Assembly (NCBI RefSeq): GCF_020829625.1
Contig: NZ_JAIVFX010000005.1
Span: forward strand, 310,001-374,000
Length of the DNA stretch: 64,000 bases
Direction of reading: 5' to 3'
DNA from: Nostoc sp. XA010
Lineage (GTDB): Bacteria; Cyanobacteriota; Cyanobacteriia; Cyanobacteriales; Nostocaceae
A program made the translations under genes and the position numbers. The notes beneath the pieces were generated by a model that did no database searches, was not told where the DNA came from, and worked only from the letters and a program-made list of their open reading frames with translations. Below are positions 26,086 to 35,818 of the stretch, in pieces. The stretch's first letter is position 1, and each line of letters opens with the position of its first letter.

Positions 26086-27822
26086 CTATGCTGGAATTGT
26101 CTCTATCTGCTGAGAAATTTTCTGCAACATGGGGGCAATTACATCAGCAGGGACAGGACGACTGAAGTAGTAACCCTGACCTTCATCACATCCCTGCATT
26201 TTCAGGTAGTCAAGCTGTTCTTGGGTTTCTACTCCCTCTGCCGTGATACTTAACCGGAGGCTTTTTGCGAGGGCAATAATGGCATCGGTGACGGCAGCGC
26301 TATCAGGATTCGACACAACATCCTGCACAAATGATTGATCAATCTTCAGTATATTCACAGGAAAGCGCTTCAAGTAGCTCAGGGAGGAATAGCCTGTGCC
26401 GAAGTCGTCTAGAGCCAACCATATACCGAGTTCTCGTAATTGTTTTAAGGTTTTGACTGATCGCTCAATGTTACCCATCAAGAAGCTTTCCGTTACTTCC
26501 AGTTCCAGATCGGATGCTTGGAGTTCAGTTTCCTCAAGAATTTGATTGATGACTTCAACCAGATATGGTTGTTCAAACTGTCGAGATGACAGATTCACAG
26601 ACATCCTAATTGGGGTAAATCCAGCAAGCTGCCAAGCACGGTTTTGGGCGCAAGCAGTTCGCAAAACCCATTCGCCAATTTGTACGATCGCACCATTGGC
26701 TTCTGCGATTGGAATAAACTTTGCTGGAGAAATCATACCTAAAGTAGGATGCTGCCAGCGAATTAACGCTTCCACAGCTGTAATTTGTCCGCTATGTAAA
26801 TCAATCAGAGGTTGATAATAAACCACCATTTCGTTGCGCTCAAGCGCCCCATGTAATTCATTTTCTAATGTCAGTCGCTCCTGTAATTGAGCATTAATTT
26901 CCGGTGAATAGAATTGGTATTGGCTACGTCCTCGCTGCTTTGCTTGGTAAAGCGCTATATGAGCCTGTTGCAAGAGTTGGTCTACGCTATTGCGCTCATT
27001 TAGGTCATTAATTGTAATCCCAATGCTGGCGGTGATATGAATCGAGTTACCCCCAACAGAAAAAGATTTGCTCAGGGTACTCAACAGTAGCTGAGATAGC
27101 TTAATCACATTTTCAAAAGAATGAATCTCTGTTCGGACAAGCGCAAATTCATCTCCGCTCAGATGGGCAAGAATATCTGTTTGTGCCATACAGGTTGATA
27201 ACCTCTGGGCAACTGCTCTTAACAATAAATTTATTAACTCATGCTCCAACCCATGACTTATCCCAGTGAAATCATCAATACTTAGCAAAAAGACAGCTAC
27301 CAGGCGCTGGTTATTTTCAGATTTGGATAGAATTTCATGGAGGCGATCGCAGAATAAATCACGATTGGGCAATCCAGTCAGGTCATTATAATTAGTGATG
27401 TACTGAATTAACTCATTTAATTTGTGAAGAGTTTGTGAGGTATCTGCCATCAATGTACCCGCTTCATCAGCAAATTCTGTGGGCAATTCAGGTAGGGTTT
27501 TGGTGTTCAAATAATTTTGCAATGCAGCAGATGTCAAAATGACCGGTTTGAGGAGATGATTTAGCGCATAGAGGGTGGCGGCTGTACCCGCTAACGTTGC
27601 CAACAGAGCAATGATCATAACTTGCGCCGCCATCTCCAAGGAATAGGAGTTTGAGATGACGAAACTCAAAAGTAAAGTCAGAAGTGGTACATGAGTGCCC
27701 AAAAATGCCACCGACATGATTTTAACGGTGTAACTTTTCTTGAGCGATCCGAAATTAGCTAGGAAGGAGTACAGGTAGAGGTTGTGATTGAGCTTCATAA
27801 ATAATGTTCGATAGGGGAGCAA
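26086..27822 (-). CDS. Membrane GGDEF/EAL protein, probable cyclic-di-GMP phosphodiesterase
   Basis: 578 residues: two membrane helices (about 33-57 and 65-90) with almost no periplasmic loop, a short HAMP-like stretch, GGDEF (about 140-300) and EAL (about 315-570). The GGDEF motif is degenerate, reading SGDEF (HLSGDEFALV), so cyclase activity is doubtful. The EAL domain keeps AVEALIRW, the NLS motif, ELEVTES, LDDFGTGYSSL and ITAEGVET, so cleavage of cyclic-di-GMP is likely. The start may be the internal ATG at 27798. A 419-base gene-free stretch lies upstream. Confidence 0.9.
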   Translation of the reverse strand: MLPYRTLFMKLNHNLYLYSFLANFGSLKKSYTVKIMSVAFLGTHVPLLTLLLSFVISNSYSLEMAAQVMIIALLATLAGTAATLYALNHLLKPVILTSAALQNYLNTKTLPELPTEFADEAGTLMADTSQTLHKLNELIQYITNYNDLTGLPNRDLFCDRLHEILSKSENNQRLVAVFLLSIDDFTGISHGLEHELINLLLRAVAQRLSTCMAQTDILAHLSGDEFALVRTEIHSFENVIKLSQLLLSTLSKSFSVGGNSIHITASIGITINDLNERNSVDQLLQQAHIALYQAKQRGRSQYQFYSPEINAQLQERLTLENELHGALERNEMVVYYQPLIDLHSGQITAVEALIRWQHPTLGMISPAKFIPIAEANGAIVQIGEWVLRTACAQNRAWQLAGFTPIRMSVNLSSRQFEQPYLVEVINQILEETELQASDLELEVTESFLMGNIERSVKTLKQLRELGIWLALDDFGTGYSSLSYLKRFPVNILKIDQSFVQDVVSNPDSAAVTDAIIALAKSLRLSITAEGVETQEQLDYLKMQGCDEGQGYYFSRPVPADVIAPMLQKISQQIETIPA

Positions 27823-28241
27823 ATTAGTTCCGAGCTATCCTGACAAAAAAGTATTTTTAGTTCACATTCCAGTGGAATTAGCTCTCATAGAACCCAACCC
27901 TGATAAGGTTATATATTATGCTTCCCAATTTAGGTTTCTACTTGATATATATAAGGATAAAGTTTGTGTAAAACTTATTTTGTAAGTATTTCAGCATTAA
28001 TACGTAACTGAATTACTGAGGCTTAAAACCAGTTTTTGACTCCTCTTTATTCTCATTTAGTGATAAATCCGGGTTAAGCTTCAAGTCTGACCAAGCCTTA
28101 TTTTGTGCGTTTATATAGAGCGGCTTCTAGCACGTCACGGCAGAAATAGAGCAAACATTTAAAATCCCTAAAAAGCTGATTCCATAATAATTTTGACTTT
28201 TGACTTTTAACTTCCGTCTTGCAGTACTAGTTGCCTAATAC
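27823..28241. other. Intergenic region upstream of the GGDEF/EAL gene
   Basis: AT-rich, without a coding frame. At 28193-28230 a TTTTGACTTTTGAC / CTTCCG..TTGCAGTACTAG segment matches 35096-35127, marking another dispersed repeat. It must hold the promoter of the GGDEF/EAL gene and the end of the hpnG transcript. Confidence 0.45.
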
Positions 28242-28955
28242 TTATTCCAGTTTATTTCCAGAAAAGAGGTGATTTGTAACCTGCTTTAACACCTTTAATG
28301 CTGTTAACGAACCTCGAATCAGCCGAGTTGCAGCAAGGGGTTGTCGAAGCATTCCCATCGCCAAAGGGAAAGGATTTAGGGAGCCATCAGAGTTAATTGC
28401 TGGTGTGAGATCGGGGATATCGTGCTGACAATCGTCGCTGACTACTCGCAGCATTGCCACTGTAACTCCAGCCGCATTGAAAAACTCTAGGGCGGTAAAT
28501 CCTTCCATATCAACAACATCAGCAGCCATCTCACCTAAACGGCGTTTTTCGGCAGCAGACCAAATTACCCGATCGCTTGTCAGTGATTTGACTAAATTTG
28601 GTGGGGAGTAGAGAGAGACGGAATTAATCGCGTCTTTCCTGAGTGCTGAATGTAATTGTGCTGTGAAAGTGCGATCGCACTCTAGCCGCTTCCCTTGATA
28701 AACACAATCTTGATACAAAACAATATCACCAACTGTATAGCGATCGCTCAAGCTGCCACAGATACCCATAATCAGCACTCTGGATGGAGCTAAAAATTGT
28801 CCTTGTTGTAGGTATTTAAGTAAAGGCTTCATCCCAACAGGTATGGCTACTACCGTTGGGATGGAACTAGTAACGCCGCTTAACCCGCGACAGACAGCTT
28901 TATATTCTGCTCCCTGAGGTACCAGAATTGTGGTATTGGGCAAAAAATTAGGCAC
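28242..28955 (-). CDS. hpnG: Hopanoid-associated nucleoside phosphorylase HpnG
   Basis: PNP/UDP phosphorylase-fold protein, about 238 residues. HpnG removes adenine from adenosylhopane to give ribosylhopane on the way to bacteriohopanetetrol. Seen are TTILVPQGAEYKAV, IMGICGSLSDRYTVGD, and VVDMEGFTALEFFNA with the purine-contact Met-Glu. The frame opens at TTG 28976, but GTG 28955 has a GAGAGGG site and overlaps the upstream gene by eight bases. hpnA and hpnH lie 4-5 kb away and support the call. Residues about 107-120 (KDAINSVSLYSPP) are encoded by a palindromic repeat inserted in frame (28616-28635). Confidence 0.85.
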   Translation of the reverse strand: MPNFLPNTTILVPQGAEYKAVCRGLSGVTSSIPTVVAIPVGMKPLLKYLQQGQFLAPSRVLIMGICGSLSDRYTVGDIVLYQDCVYQGKRLECDRTFTAQLHSALRKDAINSVSLYSPPNLVKSLTSDRVIWSAAEKRRLGEMAADVVDMEGFTALEFFNAAGVTVAMLRVVSDDCQHDIPDLTPAINSDGSLNPFPLAMGMLRQPLAATRLIRGSLTALKVLKQVTNHLFSGNKLE

Positions 28956-29802
28956 TAGCCCTCTCGACAGTTTCAAGTTTGCGTTTGGGTATTAACTCAA
29001 GAATGCGGAGGGCGATACTGGCAAGTCTGGGTAGTAATTGCGGTTTCAGTAGACGCGGATCATACTTGCTCATCCGGCGCTGATTTTCTGATAGACAAAT
29101 GCTGAGAAATTTTTCGATTGTGAGGTCTTTGGTAAAGATGTCAGTACCCGTGACGGCGAAGCCAGTCTTACTGGGGTCATCATTGCCAAAGACGGCAATC
29201 AAATTGCTGAGTGCCTTGCCGTAGTGCCAGAGGGTTTTGATACTCCGCAGAGGGGTAAATCCCTGGCCACGATGAATTTGTGTATAGGTAAACCAGTTGA
29301 CAAAAAAGACAATATGGCGTGTCTCTTCGTCTATGATCGGATCAAAGATTGTGAAGATTGACTCTGGAAACACATTAGCTTCACGAGCGATCGCAAATAG
29401 CCCATAAGCAAAGAAGGTATCCAGGCACTCTTCAAAGCCAAAGCGCGTAAAGACTGGCTCAATATTTTGGGGAACTTCAATGGGTTGACGTTCTGGTATT
29501 TGGATACCGTAACGGTCAATTAATGTTTGAAGTAGGCGGGCGTGGCGTAATTCTTCTTTACCTTGGAGAGCGATCGTCTTTTGTAAAATAGGGTCATTCA
29601 CTATCGCTGCGTAACCACTAACTACTGCTCCGGCTTGTCGCTCTGTATCCAAAGCTTTATCCCAGAAGGGAATACTGCGTAGCAAAGTCAAGGCTGTATC
29701 GTCCAAATCTGGCCATGGCAGATTCTCAGGTTCGTATTCCCTGTAGCTTTCTATAAAGCTTTGACAGAATAATTCCTTATGCTCAACAGAACCAAGTTTC
29801 AT
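28948..29802 (-). CDS. Ferritin-like diiron protein of the hopanoid locus
   Basis: About 284 residues from ATG 29802, chosen for its AAGGAAA site (the frame extends to 29913). The helices carry two carboxylate/His clusters, GKEELRHARLL and IIDEETRHIVFF, with further acids upstream (DTERQAG), typical of diiron oxidases or ferritin-like proteins. Its stop overlaps the start of hpnG, so the two are translationally coupled and probably act together. The substrate is unknown; an oxidation in hopanoid side-chain or related lipid metabolism is an inference from position. The C-terminus is basic (LIPKRKLETVERASA). Confidence 0.75.
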   Translation of the reverse strand: MKLGSVEHKELFCQSFIESYREYEPENLPWPDLDDTALTLLRSIPFWDKALDTERQAGAVVSGYAAIVNDPILQKTIALQGKEELRHARLLQTLIDRYGIQIPERQPIEVPQNIEPVFTRFGFEECLDTFFAYGLFAIAREANVFPESIFTIFDPIIDEETRHIVFFVNWFTYTQIHRGQGFTPLRSIKTLWHYGKALSNLIAVFGNDDPSKTGFAVTGTDIFTKDLTIEKFLSICLSENQRRMSKYDPRLLKPQLLPRLASIALRILELIPKRKLETVERASA

Positions 29803-29952
29803 CTTTGAAGTTTCCTTTTGTATTAAAGATTGGGTCATATCTGAGTGACAATAAGTAATATTGCCGTTTAGTAGTAACCAAAACTCGCAAACCGAAGGTG
29901 ATTGCTGTAGCATGACTAAATAATTGTGTCACCCACACGATAATTTTCCAAG

Positions 29953-32667
29953 ATGGTAAAGCTTCATAACTCCAAATCCGCACGAGAAGTCTTCAATATT
30001 TCTAAATTGGCGATTCAATTTTCGTGGCTGACGGTGAGTTTTTGGATTGCCGTAACAGTAGCTGGTGTTCTGGCTTTCAGTTCCCTCAAGTATGCCTTGT
30101 TTCCAGATATTACCTTTCCAGTGGTGGTTGTAAATGCTACAGCCCCCCTGACAACTGCCCTGGATACAGAGGCGAAGCTCACTAAACCCCTGGAAGAACG
30201 CCTCCGCTCCCTAGAAGGACTGGAGAATATTCGCTCATCCACTTATCCTAGTCAAACAGCCGTTGCCCTATCTTTCGCCGTTGGGACGAATTTAGAAACA
30301 TCGACCAAAGAAGTTGAAACTGCCCTCAAGCAGTTGGCTCTACCTCAAGGGGCGACTTCTAAAATTATTCCCCTGAATTTAAATGAGTCAGCCGCCATTA
30401 GTTATGCCATTGAGAGTCCCACGCGGAATCTTACAGATTTGACAAAGTTGGCGAAAGACGAGATTGTGAGTGCGATCGCTAAACTGCCAGGAGTCCTAAA
30501 AGTCTCCCTGTTGGGTGGTGCTACTGCAACTCCTCCTCTAAATCCATTGAATGCGAGTGCAGCTATTCCCCAAGCAGGGGCAACATTAGTCCGATTTAAC
30601 GAGCAAGATGCACTCGCATTTCAGGTAATCAAACGTGGCAGTGCTAACACTTTGGAAGTAGTGAGTCGAGTTGAGAAAGAAGTCCAAAGACTGCGGTCTA
30701 GTCTGAAGGATGTCAAACTCACTTTAGCTTCTACTCAAGCAGAATATATCCGCCAAGCCACCAAGTCAACAATTGATGCGCTGATGGAAGCAATCTTGTT
30801 GTCAATAGTGGTAATTTTTCCTTTTTTGTGGAATTGGCGAGCCACCCTAATTTCTGCCTTGGCGATTCCGACGTCTTTGTTGGCGACGTTTATCGTCATG
30901 GCGATTTTCGGCTTCAACCTGGAAACAATTACCTTGCTGGCTTTAGCTTTGGTGATTGGTAGTATTGTTGATGATGCGATCGTTGATGTGGAAAACATCA
31001 TGCGACACGTAGATGATGGGGAAACTCCTCGCCAAGCAGCGCTTTTAGCTACAAATGAGATTGGTTTAACAGTCACCGCCGCCACTTTGACAGCAGTAGC
31101 GGTTTTTCTGCCCATAGGTTTGATGGGTGGGGTAATCGGTCAGTTCTTTAAGCCTTTTGGCATCACTGTTTCAGCCGCGATGCTTGCTTCTATGCTAGTT
31201 GCTCGGACTTTATCTCCAGTTCTGGCTATCTACTGGCTGAAACCTAAATCCTCGCTCTCCCCGCGTCGAGAAGCAAGAATCTGGGTAGCGTTTACCCAAT
31301 TTTACAGAAACTTGCTGAGTTGGTCTTTGAATCACCGCAAGATAGTTATCGGGTTAGCTGTACTCAGCTTCATCGCAGGTATAGCACTGATTCCACTAAT
31401 TCCCAAAGGCTTTATTCCTAAACTCGATCGCGGCGAATTTAATATTGCTTATACGGCTCCTTTGCCGAGTATCCCTAGTGGACTAGAAGGGCAGAGGAGA
31501 AACCCAAATACCCAATCCCCACTCCCTAGTGCAGACGCGATTAATCGCGTCTCTCCCAACTCCCCACTCCCCATTCCCAATCCTTTAAATGATTCTCTTG
31601 AGGTTGCGAAGAAACTAGAAGAGGTTGTAAGAAAATCACCAGCAGTTGAAACGGTATTTACCACTGTTGGTTCCCGTGAGGGTGAGCCGAACAAAGGGAT
31701 ACTATATGTAAAGCTTAAAAAAGATCGCACAATCACTACTGGGGAACTACAAGACCAATTCCGCTCCTCATTACCTACTCTTTCTGGGGTAACTACTAGT
31801 GTTGAAGATATTCAATTTGTTGATTCTGGCGGTCAAAAACCCCTCCAGATAGCTTTACGTGGTAACGATCTCCAAGCCTTAAGCAAAGCAGTCAAAGCAA
31901 TTAAAGAGAGAATTCAGAAACTACCGGGATTCGCTGATGTCACAGTTACAGGTGAAACAAATCCACAAGGTGCAGTTTTTCAAATCGAGCGTCTGAATAA
32001 TCAGCGCGTGGCTTATGTGAGTGCTAATCTTGGCAAGGATTTATCCTTGGGTGATGCTACTGACAAAGTGGTAGCTGAAGCTAAGGCGGTGTTACCCCCT
32101 AATGTTTCCTTAAATTTAGGAGGAGACTCTGCTAGCCAAGGTGAGGTTTTTAGCAGTTTTGGCAGTACTTTAGCTCTATCTGCCCTGTGTATTGTCATTG
32201 TACTAATTTGGCTGTTCAAAAGCTGGGTAGACCCTCTGGTGATTGGTGTCTCTTTGCCTTTAGCGCTAGTGGGGGCAATGTTGGCACTACTAATCACCAA
32301 AAGCGACTTTGGCATGATCTCACTGATCGGCTTCGTCTTTTTGCTGGGATTGGCAAATAAAAATGCCATTTTGCTGGTGGATTACATCAATCAGTTACGC
32401 AACGCTGGCTTAGATCGCACCGAGGCAATCCTCAACACCGGACTAGTGCGCCTCAGACCAATTATGATGACCACTGCCTCCACTATTTTAGGGATGCTAC
32501 CGATCGCATTAGGTTTTGGCGCTGGTTCGGAATTGCGATCGCCAATGGCTGTAGCGATCGCTGGTGGACTGGTGAGTTCAACTATCCTCAGTTTGATTGT
32601 TGTGCCAGTAGTCTACGCAATTTTAGATGATTGGTTTCCCCGATTTCAGGCGAGGGAGAGAAATTGA
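29953..32667 (+). CDS. RND-family efflux permease, compact AcrB type
   Basis: 904 residues, shorter than the usual 1,030-1,050 for this class. Order: first helix (about 22-45), porter region with LFPDITFPVVVV, six helices with the proton-relay aspartates in GSIVDDAIVDVEN, second porter region, and helices with GLANKNAILLVDY carrying the relay Lys. The docking subdomains look reduced. Residues about 510-540 include repeat-derived sequence (SPLPSADAINRVSPNSPLP) from a palindromic element at 31533-31552. The stop TGA shares its A with the hpnA ATG. No membrane-fusion partner is adjacent. Context suggests transport of hopanoids or related lipids (inference). Confidence 0.88.
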   Translation: MVKLHNSKSAREVFNISKLAIQFSWLTVSFWIAVTVAGVLAFSSLKYALFPDITFPVVVVNATAPLTTALDTEAKLTKPLEERLRSLEGLENIRSSTYPSQTAVALSFAVGTNLETSTKEVETALKQLALPQGATSKIIPLNLNESAAISYAIESPTRNLTDLTKLAKDEIVSAIAKLPGVLKVSLLGGATATPPLNPLNASAAIPQAGATLVRFNEQDALAFQVIKRGSANTLEVVSRVEKEVQRLRSSLKDVKLTLASTQAEYIRQATKSTIDALMEAILLSIVVIFPFLWNWRATLISALAIPTSLLATFIVMAIFGFNLETITLLALALVIGSIVDDAIVDVENIMRHVDDGETPRQAALLATNEIGLTVTAATLTAVAVFLPIGLMGGVIGQFFKPFGITVSAAMLASMLVARTLSPVLAIYWLKPKSSLSPRREARIWVAFTQFYRNLLSWSLNHRKIVIGLAVLSFIAGIALIPLIPKGFIPKLDRGEFNIAYTAPLPSIPSGLEGQRRNPNTQSPLPSADAINRVSPNSPLPIPNPLNDSLEVAKKLEEVVRKSPAVETVFTTVGSREGEPNKGILYVKLKKDRTITTGELQDQFRSSLPTLSGVTTSVEDIQFVDSGGQKPLQIALRGNDLQALSKAVKAIKERIQKLPGFADVTVTGETNPQGAVFQIERLNNQRVAYVSANLGKDLSLGDATDKVVAEAKAVLPPNVSLNLGGDSASQGEVFSSFGSTLALSALCIVIVLIWLFKSWVDPLVIGVSLPLALVGAMLALLITKSDFGMISLIGFVFLLGLANKNAILLVDYINQLRNAGLDRTEAILNTGLVRLRPIMMTTASTILGMLPIALGFGAGSELRSPMAVAIAGGLVSSTILSLIVVPVVYAILDDWFPRFQARERN

Positions 32668-33650
32668 TGCAAGTTTTTGTCACCGGGGGTACGGGCTTTA
32701 TTGGTGCCCACTTAGTACGGTTGTTGCTGCAACAGGGATATGATGTCAAAGCCCTAGTCCGCTCAAGCAGCAATTTGGATAATCTACGTGGTTTAGAGGT
32801 GGAAATTGTCAAAGGCGATTTGAACGATCCAAATCTTTGGCAACAGATGAGAGGTTGTCAATATCTATTTCATGTGGCAGCCCATTATTCCCTGTGGCAA
32901 ACAGACCGGGAGTTACTCCTCCATAACAATGTTTTGGGTACGCGCAATGTGTTGGCAGCAGCCCGCAAAGCTGGCATTGAGCGCACCGTTTATACCAGTT
33001 CAGTAGCGGCAATTGGGGTAGGATCATCTGGCCAAGTCGTCGATGAAACACATCAGAGTCCCTTAGAAAAGTTGGTGAGTGACTACAAAAAGTCTAAGTT
33101 TCTCGCTGAACAAGAAGCCATACAAGCCGTTGCTAAAGGTCAGGAAGTAGTTATAGTCAATCCCAGCAGCCCCATTGGCTCCTTGGATATCAAACCTACC
33201 CCGACAGGTGATATAATCCTGCGGTTTTTACGACGGCAAATGCCCTTTTACTTAGATACTGGTTTGAATTTTATCGATGTGCGAGATGTGGCATGGGGAC
33301 ATTTACTGGCTTTGCAACGGGGTAAATCAGGCGATCGCTATATCTTAGGTCATCAAAACCTAAGCCTCAAGGAACTACTCGAACAACTCGCTGATCTCAC
33401 AGGTCTAATAGCACCTCAACGAACAGTACCCGCTTGGCTGCCCCTTAGTGTTGCCTGGGTTGATGAAAAAATTCTCGCACCCTTGGGGAAATCGCCCTCA
33501 GTGCCGTTGGATGGCGTTCGGATGGCGAAACAACCTATGTATTACGATGCAGCAAAGGCTGTACGAGAGTTGGGTCTACCTCAATCTCCGTTAAAGGTGG
33601 CACTCAAGGATGCTGTAGATTGGTTTGTTGCTCAGGGGTATGTTAAATGA
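32667..33650 (+). CDS. hpnA: Hopanoid-associated NAD-dependent sugar epimerase HpnA
   Basis: 327 residues of the extended short-chain dehydrogenase family: VTGGTGFIGAHLVRLL at the N-terminus, TSSVAAIG, and the active-site YKKSKFLAEQEA (Tyr and Lys separated by three), where the first residue pair is DYKKSK. The start is ATG 32667, overlapping the TGA of the RND gene and preceded by GAGGGAG. It matches HpnA-type epimerases encoded with hopanoid genes. The exact sugar-like substrate of HpnA is not established. It is followed by hpnH after a repeat. Confidence 0.9.
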   Translation: MQVFVTGGTGFIGAHLVRLLLQQGYDVKALVRSSSNLDNLRGLEVEIVKGDLNDPNLWQQMRGCQYLFHVAAHYSLWQTDRELLLHNNVLGTRNVLAAARKAGIERTVYTSSVAAIGVGSSGQVVDETHQSPLEKLVSDYKKSKFLAEQEAIQAVAKGQEVVIVNPSSPIGSLDIKPTPTGDIILRFLRRQMPFYLDTGLNFIDVRDVAWGHLLALQRGKSGDRYILGHQNLSLKELLEQLADLTGLIAPQRTVPAWLPLSVAWVDEKILAPLGKSPSVPLDGVRMAKQPMYYDAAKAVRELGLPQSPLKVALKDAVDWFVAQGYVK

Positions 33651-33654
33651 GAAA

Positions 33655-33770
33655 TATAGCAGTAAGGGCGGTTAGAAACCGCATCTATACAGGCAAAACC
33701 CACCTCCGTGGGTTAAAAAACCTGAATTTTATCTTATTGTATAGCCGCGAATTCTATTCGCCAGGGCTTT
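33655..33770. repeat. Inverted-repeat element between hpnA and hpnH
   Basis: A GGGCGGTTAGAAACCGC..CTATACAG arm (33667-33692) faces a TGTATAGCCGCGAATTCTA arm (33739-33757). Between them is a CCCACCTCCGTGGG hairpin. The same parts recur at about 50425-50516. It may be a small non-autonomous element; it separates hpnH from the upstream genes and could end their transcript. Confidence 0.65.
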
Positions 33771-33818
33771 TTCTTTTCCCGTGGTGTTTTCATATCTAAA
33801 AGAGGAGCGATCGCAACA

Positions 33819-34838
33819 ATGGCAGTTAATTTACAACAAGCTATGGATATTGGGAAGTATCTTGTTACCCAGCGTTTGAAAGGACGTAAACGCTTCCCTT
33901 TAGTATTGATGTTGGAACCTCTTTTTCGGTGTAATCTAGCCTGTACTGGTTGTGGTAAAATCCAACATCCAAAGGAAATTTTAAAGCAAAATCTCACCCC
34001 AGAACAGTGCTTTGCCGCAGTGGAAGAGTGTGGCGCACCGGTTGTCTCAATTCCTGGAGGAGAACCGCTTCTACATCCCCAGATTGATGAGATTGTTCAG
34101 GGATTAATTGAGCGCAAGAAATATATTTACTTGTGTACTAATGGCTTGTTGTTAGAAAAGAGTCTGGATAAGTTTCAACCTTCTCCTTACCTGACTTTTA
34201 GTGTCCATTTAGATGGGATGCGGGAGTTGCACGATCAGTGCGTTGATCGCAAAGGTGTTTTTGATATTGCTGTCAAAGCGATTCGTGCCGCTAAAGCTAA
34301 AGGTTTTCGTGTCACCACTAACACCACTATCTTTGAGGGTACTAAACCCAAAGATATGCAAGAGTTCTTTGACTTTCTAGAAACGCTAAATACTGACGGG
34401 ATGATGATTTCTCCCGGTTACAGTTACGAGTGGGCACCAGATCAGGATCATTTTCTCCACCGAGAACAAACACGCACCCTCTTCCGGCAAATTCTGGCTC
34501 CCTACAAAGCTGGTGAAAAAAACTGGAACTTCAATCACAATCCACTGTTCTTAGATTTTCTCACTGGTGAAAAGGACTACGAATGCACGCCTTGGGGTAG
34601 CCCAAGTTATAGCGTTCTCGGCTGGCAAAAACCTTGCTATCTCCTAAACGAAGGTTATTACTCTACCTTCAAGGAATTACTCGCACAAACTGACTGGAGT
34701 CAATACGGTCAGAAGAGTGGTAATCCCAAGTGTGCCGATTGCATGGTTCACTGCGGCTACGAACCCACCGCCGCAATGGATGCAATGCAACCGCAAAATA
34801 TGGCGCGTGCCCTTGGTAGTATGTTTGGCAGGGGCTAG
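33819..34838 (+). CDS. hpnH: Adenosylhopane synthase HpnH (radical SAM)
   Basis: 339 residues. HpnH joins a 5'-deoxyadenosyl radical to diploptene to make adenosylhopane. The radical-SAM cluster is in [13 protein letters not shown] (Cys at about 38, 42 and 45), followed by [11 protein letters not shown] and a C-terminal cysteine-containing part ([12 protein letters not shown]). The start ATG 33819 is preceded by AAAGAGGAG and a HIP1 site. hpnA is directly upstream and hpnG is on the other strand, which makes a split hopanoid side-chain locus. Squalene-hopene cyclase is not in the window. Confidence 0.96.
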   Translation: MAVNLQQAMDIGKYLVTQRLKGRKRFPLVLMLEPLFRCNLACTGCGKIQHPKEILKQNLTPEQCFAAVEECGAPVVSIPGGEPLLHPQIDEIVQGLIERKKYIYLCTNGLLLEKSLDKFQPSPYLTFSVHLDGMRELHDQCVDRKGVFDIAVKAIRAAKAKGFRVTTNTTIFEGTKPKDMQEFFDFLETLNTDGMMISPGYSYEWAPDQDHFLHREQTRTLFRQILAPYKAGEKNWNFNHNPLFLDFLTGEKDYECTPWGSPSYSVLGWQKPCYLLNEGYYSTFKELLAQTDWSQYGQKSGNPKCADCMVHCGYEPTAAMDAMQPQNMARALGSMFGRG

Positions 34839-35356
34839 TAATTTATGTCATTAATTTTGATGGGTAAAAAAGTTCGTAGTAAGGACTTTAGTCCTAAATC
34901 TTTAAGGACTTCAGTGCTTACTACGAAGCCCTCATAACTAATAATACGATAGACCACTAGATTGACAGACTACTAGTAAAGCGGGCGCGGAAAAAAACAT
35001 ACCCTTCGGGTTCACCAGTCGCCTGCGGAGGGAAACCCTCCCGCAGCGCTGGTTCACCATTTCAAATGGTGCAAGAAGCTCGGAATAAAATTATGCGTGA
35101 CTTTTGACTTCCGCGTTGCAGTACTAGCCCTAAAAAACACAAGCCCTTTCTGATTCTACACAAAACTTAATATTTACTGATTTTAACTAAACATCCTCTT
35201 AGACATTGCTCTGGGAGGGTTTGGACTTCGTTTTAAAAATCTAATTAATGAAGGATGCTTGATTATTATTAACAAAACCTATGAATCGCCTCTACCCTTT
35301 GGTAGATTTAACATTGACAAGAAATTTTTTTATACAATACGTAGATTATACGGTCA
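34839..35356. other. Intergenic region with a dispersed element and hairpins
   Basis: 34848-34976 is a dispersed element whose second copy is at 54566-54662; its core is an inverted repeat (TTCGTAGTAAG / CTTACTACGAA, 34873-34927) followed by TTGACAGAC..ACTAG. At about 35019-35050 there is a hairpin CCTGCGGAGGG / CCCTCCCGCAG. At 35107-35127 lies the CTTCCGCGTTGCAGTACTAG repeat shared with 28211-28230. No gene is seen. Confidence 0.65.
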
Positions 35357-35818
35357 ATGCCACAGGTAGTTTTAGTTAACCCACAAATTCCTCCTAATAC
35401 AGGTAATATTGCCCGTACTTGTGCTGCTACGGGTACAGAGTTGCATTTGGTGGGGCCTTTAGGATTTGAAATTAGCGATCGCTACCTCAAAAGAGCAGGA
35501 TTGGATTACTGGCCTTACGTCAAACTGCACTATCATGAATCCCTAGAAGCCTTTAAAACCGTACATCAGCAGCGTGGAGGCAGATGCTTGGGTTTTAGTG
35601 TCGGTGGAAATTGTAATTACGTCAGTTTTCAGTTTCAACCAGATGATTGGTTGCTGTTTGGTAGTGAAACTACTGGCTTACCACCAGCAATTTTGTCTAA
35701 TTGCGATGCTACTCTGTATATTCCCATGAGCCAACCGGGGGTTCGCAGCTTGAATCTTTCAGTGAGTGTAGCAATTAGCTTATTTGAAACCCGTCGTCAG
35801 CTAGGCTATTTACAATAG
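35357..35818 (+). CDS. trmL: tRNA (cytidine(34)-2'-O)-methyltransferase TrmL
   Basis: 153 residues of the SPOUT/TrmH knot family, a short form without extra RNA-binding domain: motif 1 NPQIPPNTGNIARTCAATG, motif 2 LLFGSETTGLP and motif 3 IPMSQPGVRSLNLSVSVAI. TrmL methylates the wobble ribose of tRNA-Leu isoacceptors. The start is ATG 35357. The gene stands alone between long intergenic stretches. Confidence 0.93.
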   Translation: MPQVVLVNPQIPPNTGNIARTCAATGTELHLVGPLGFEISDRYLKRAGLDYWPYVKLHYHESLEAFKTVHQQRGGRCLGFSVGGNCNYVSFQFQPDDWLLFGSETTGLPPAILSNCDATLYIPMSQPGVRSLNLSVSVAISLFETRRQLGYLQ

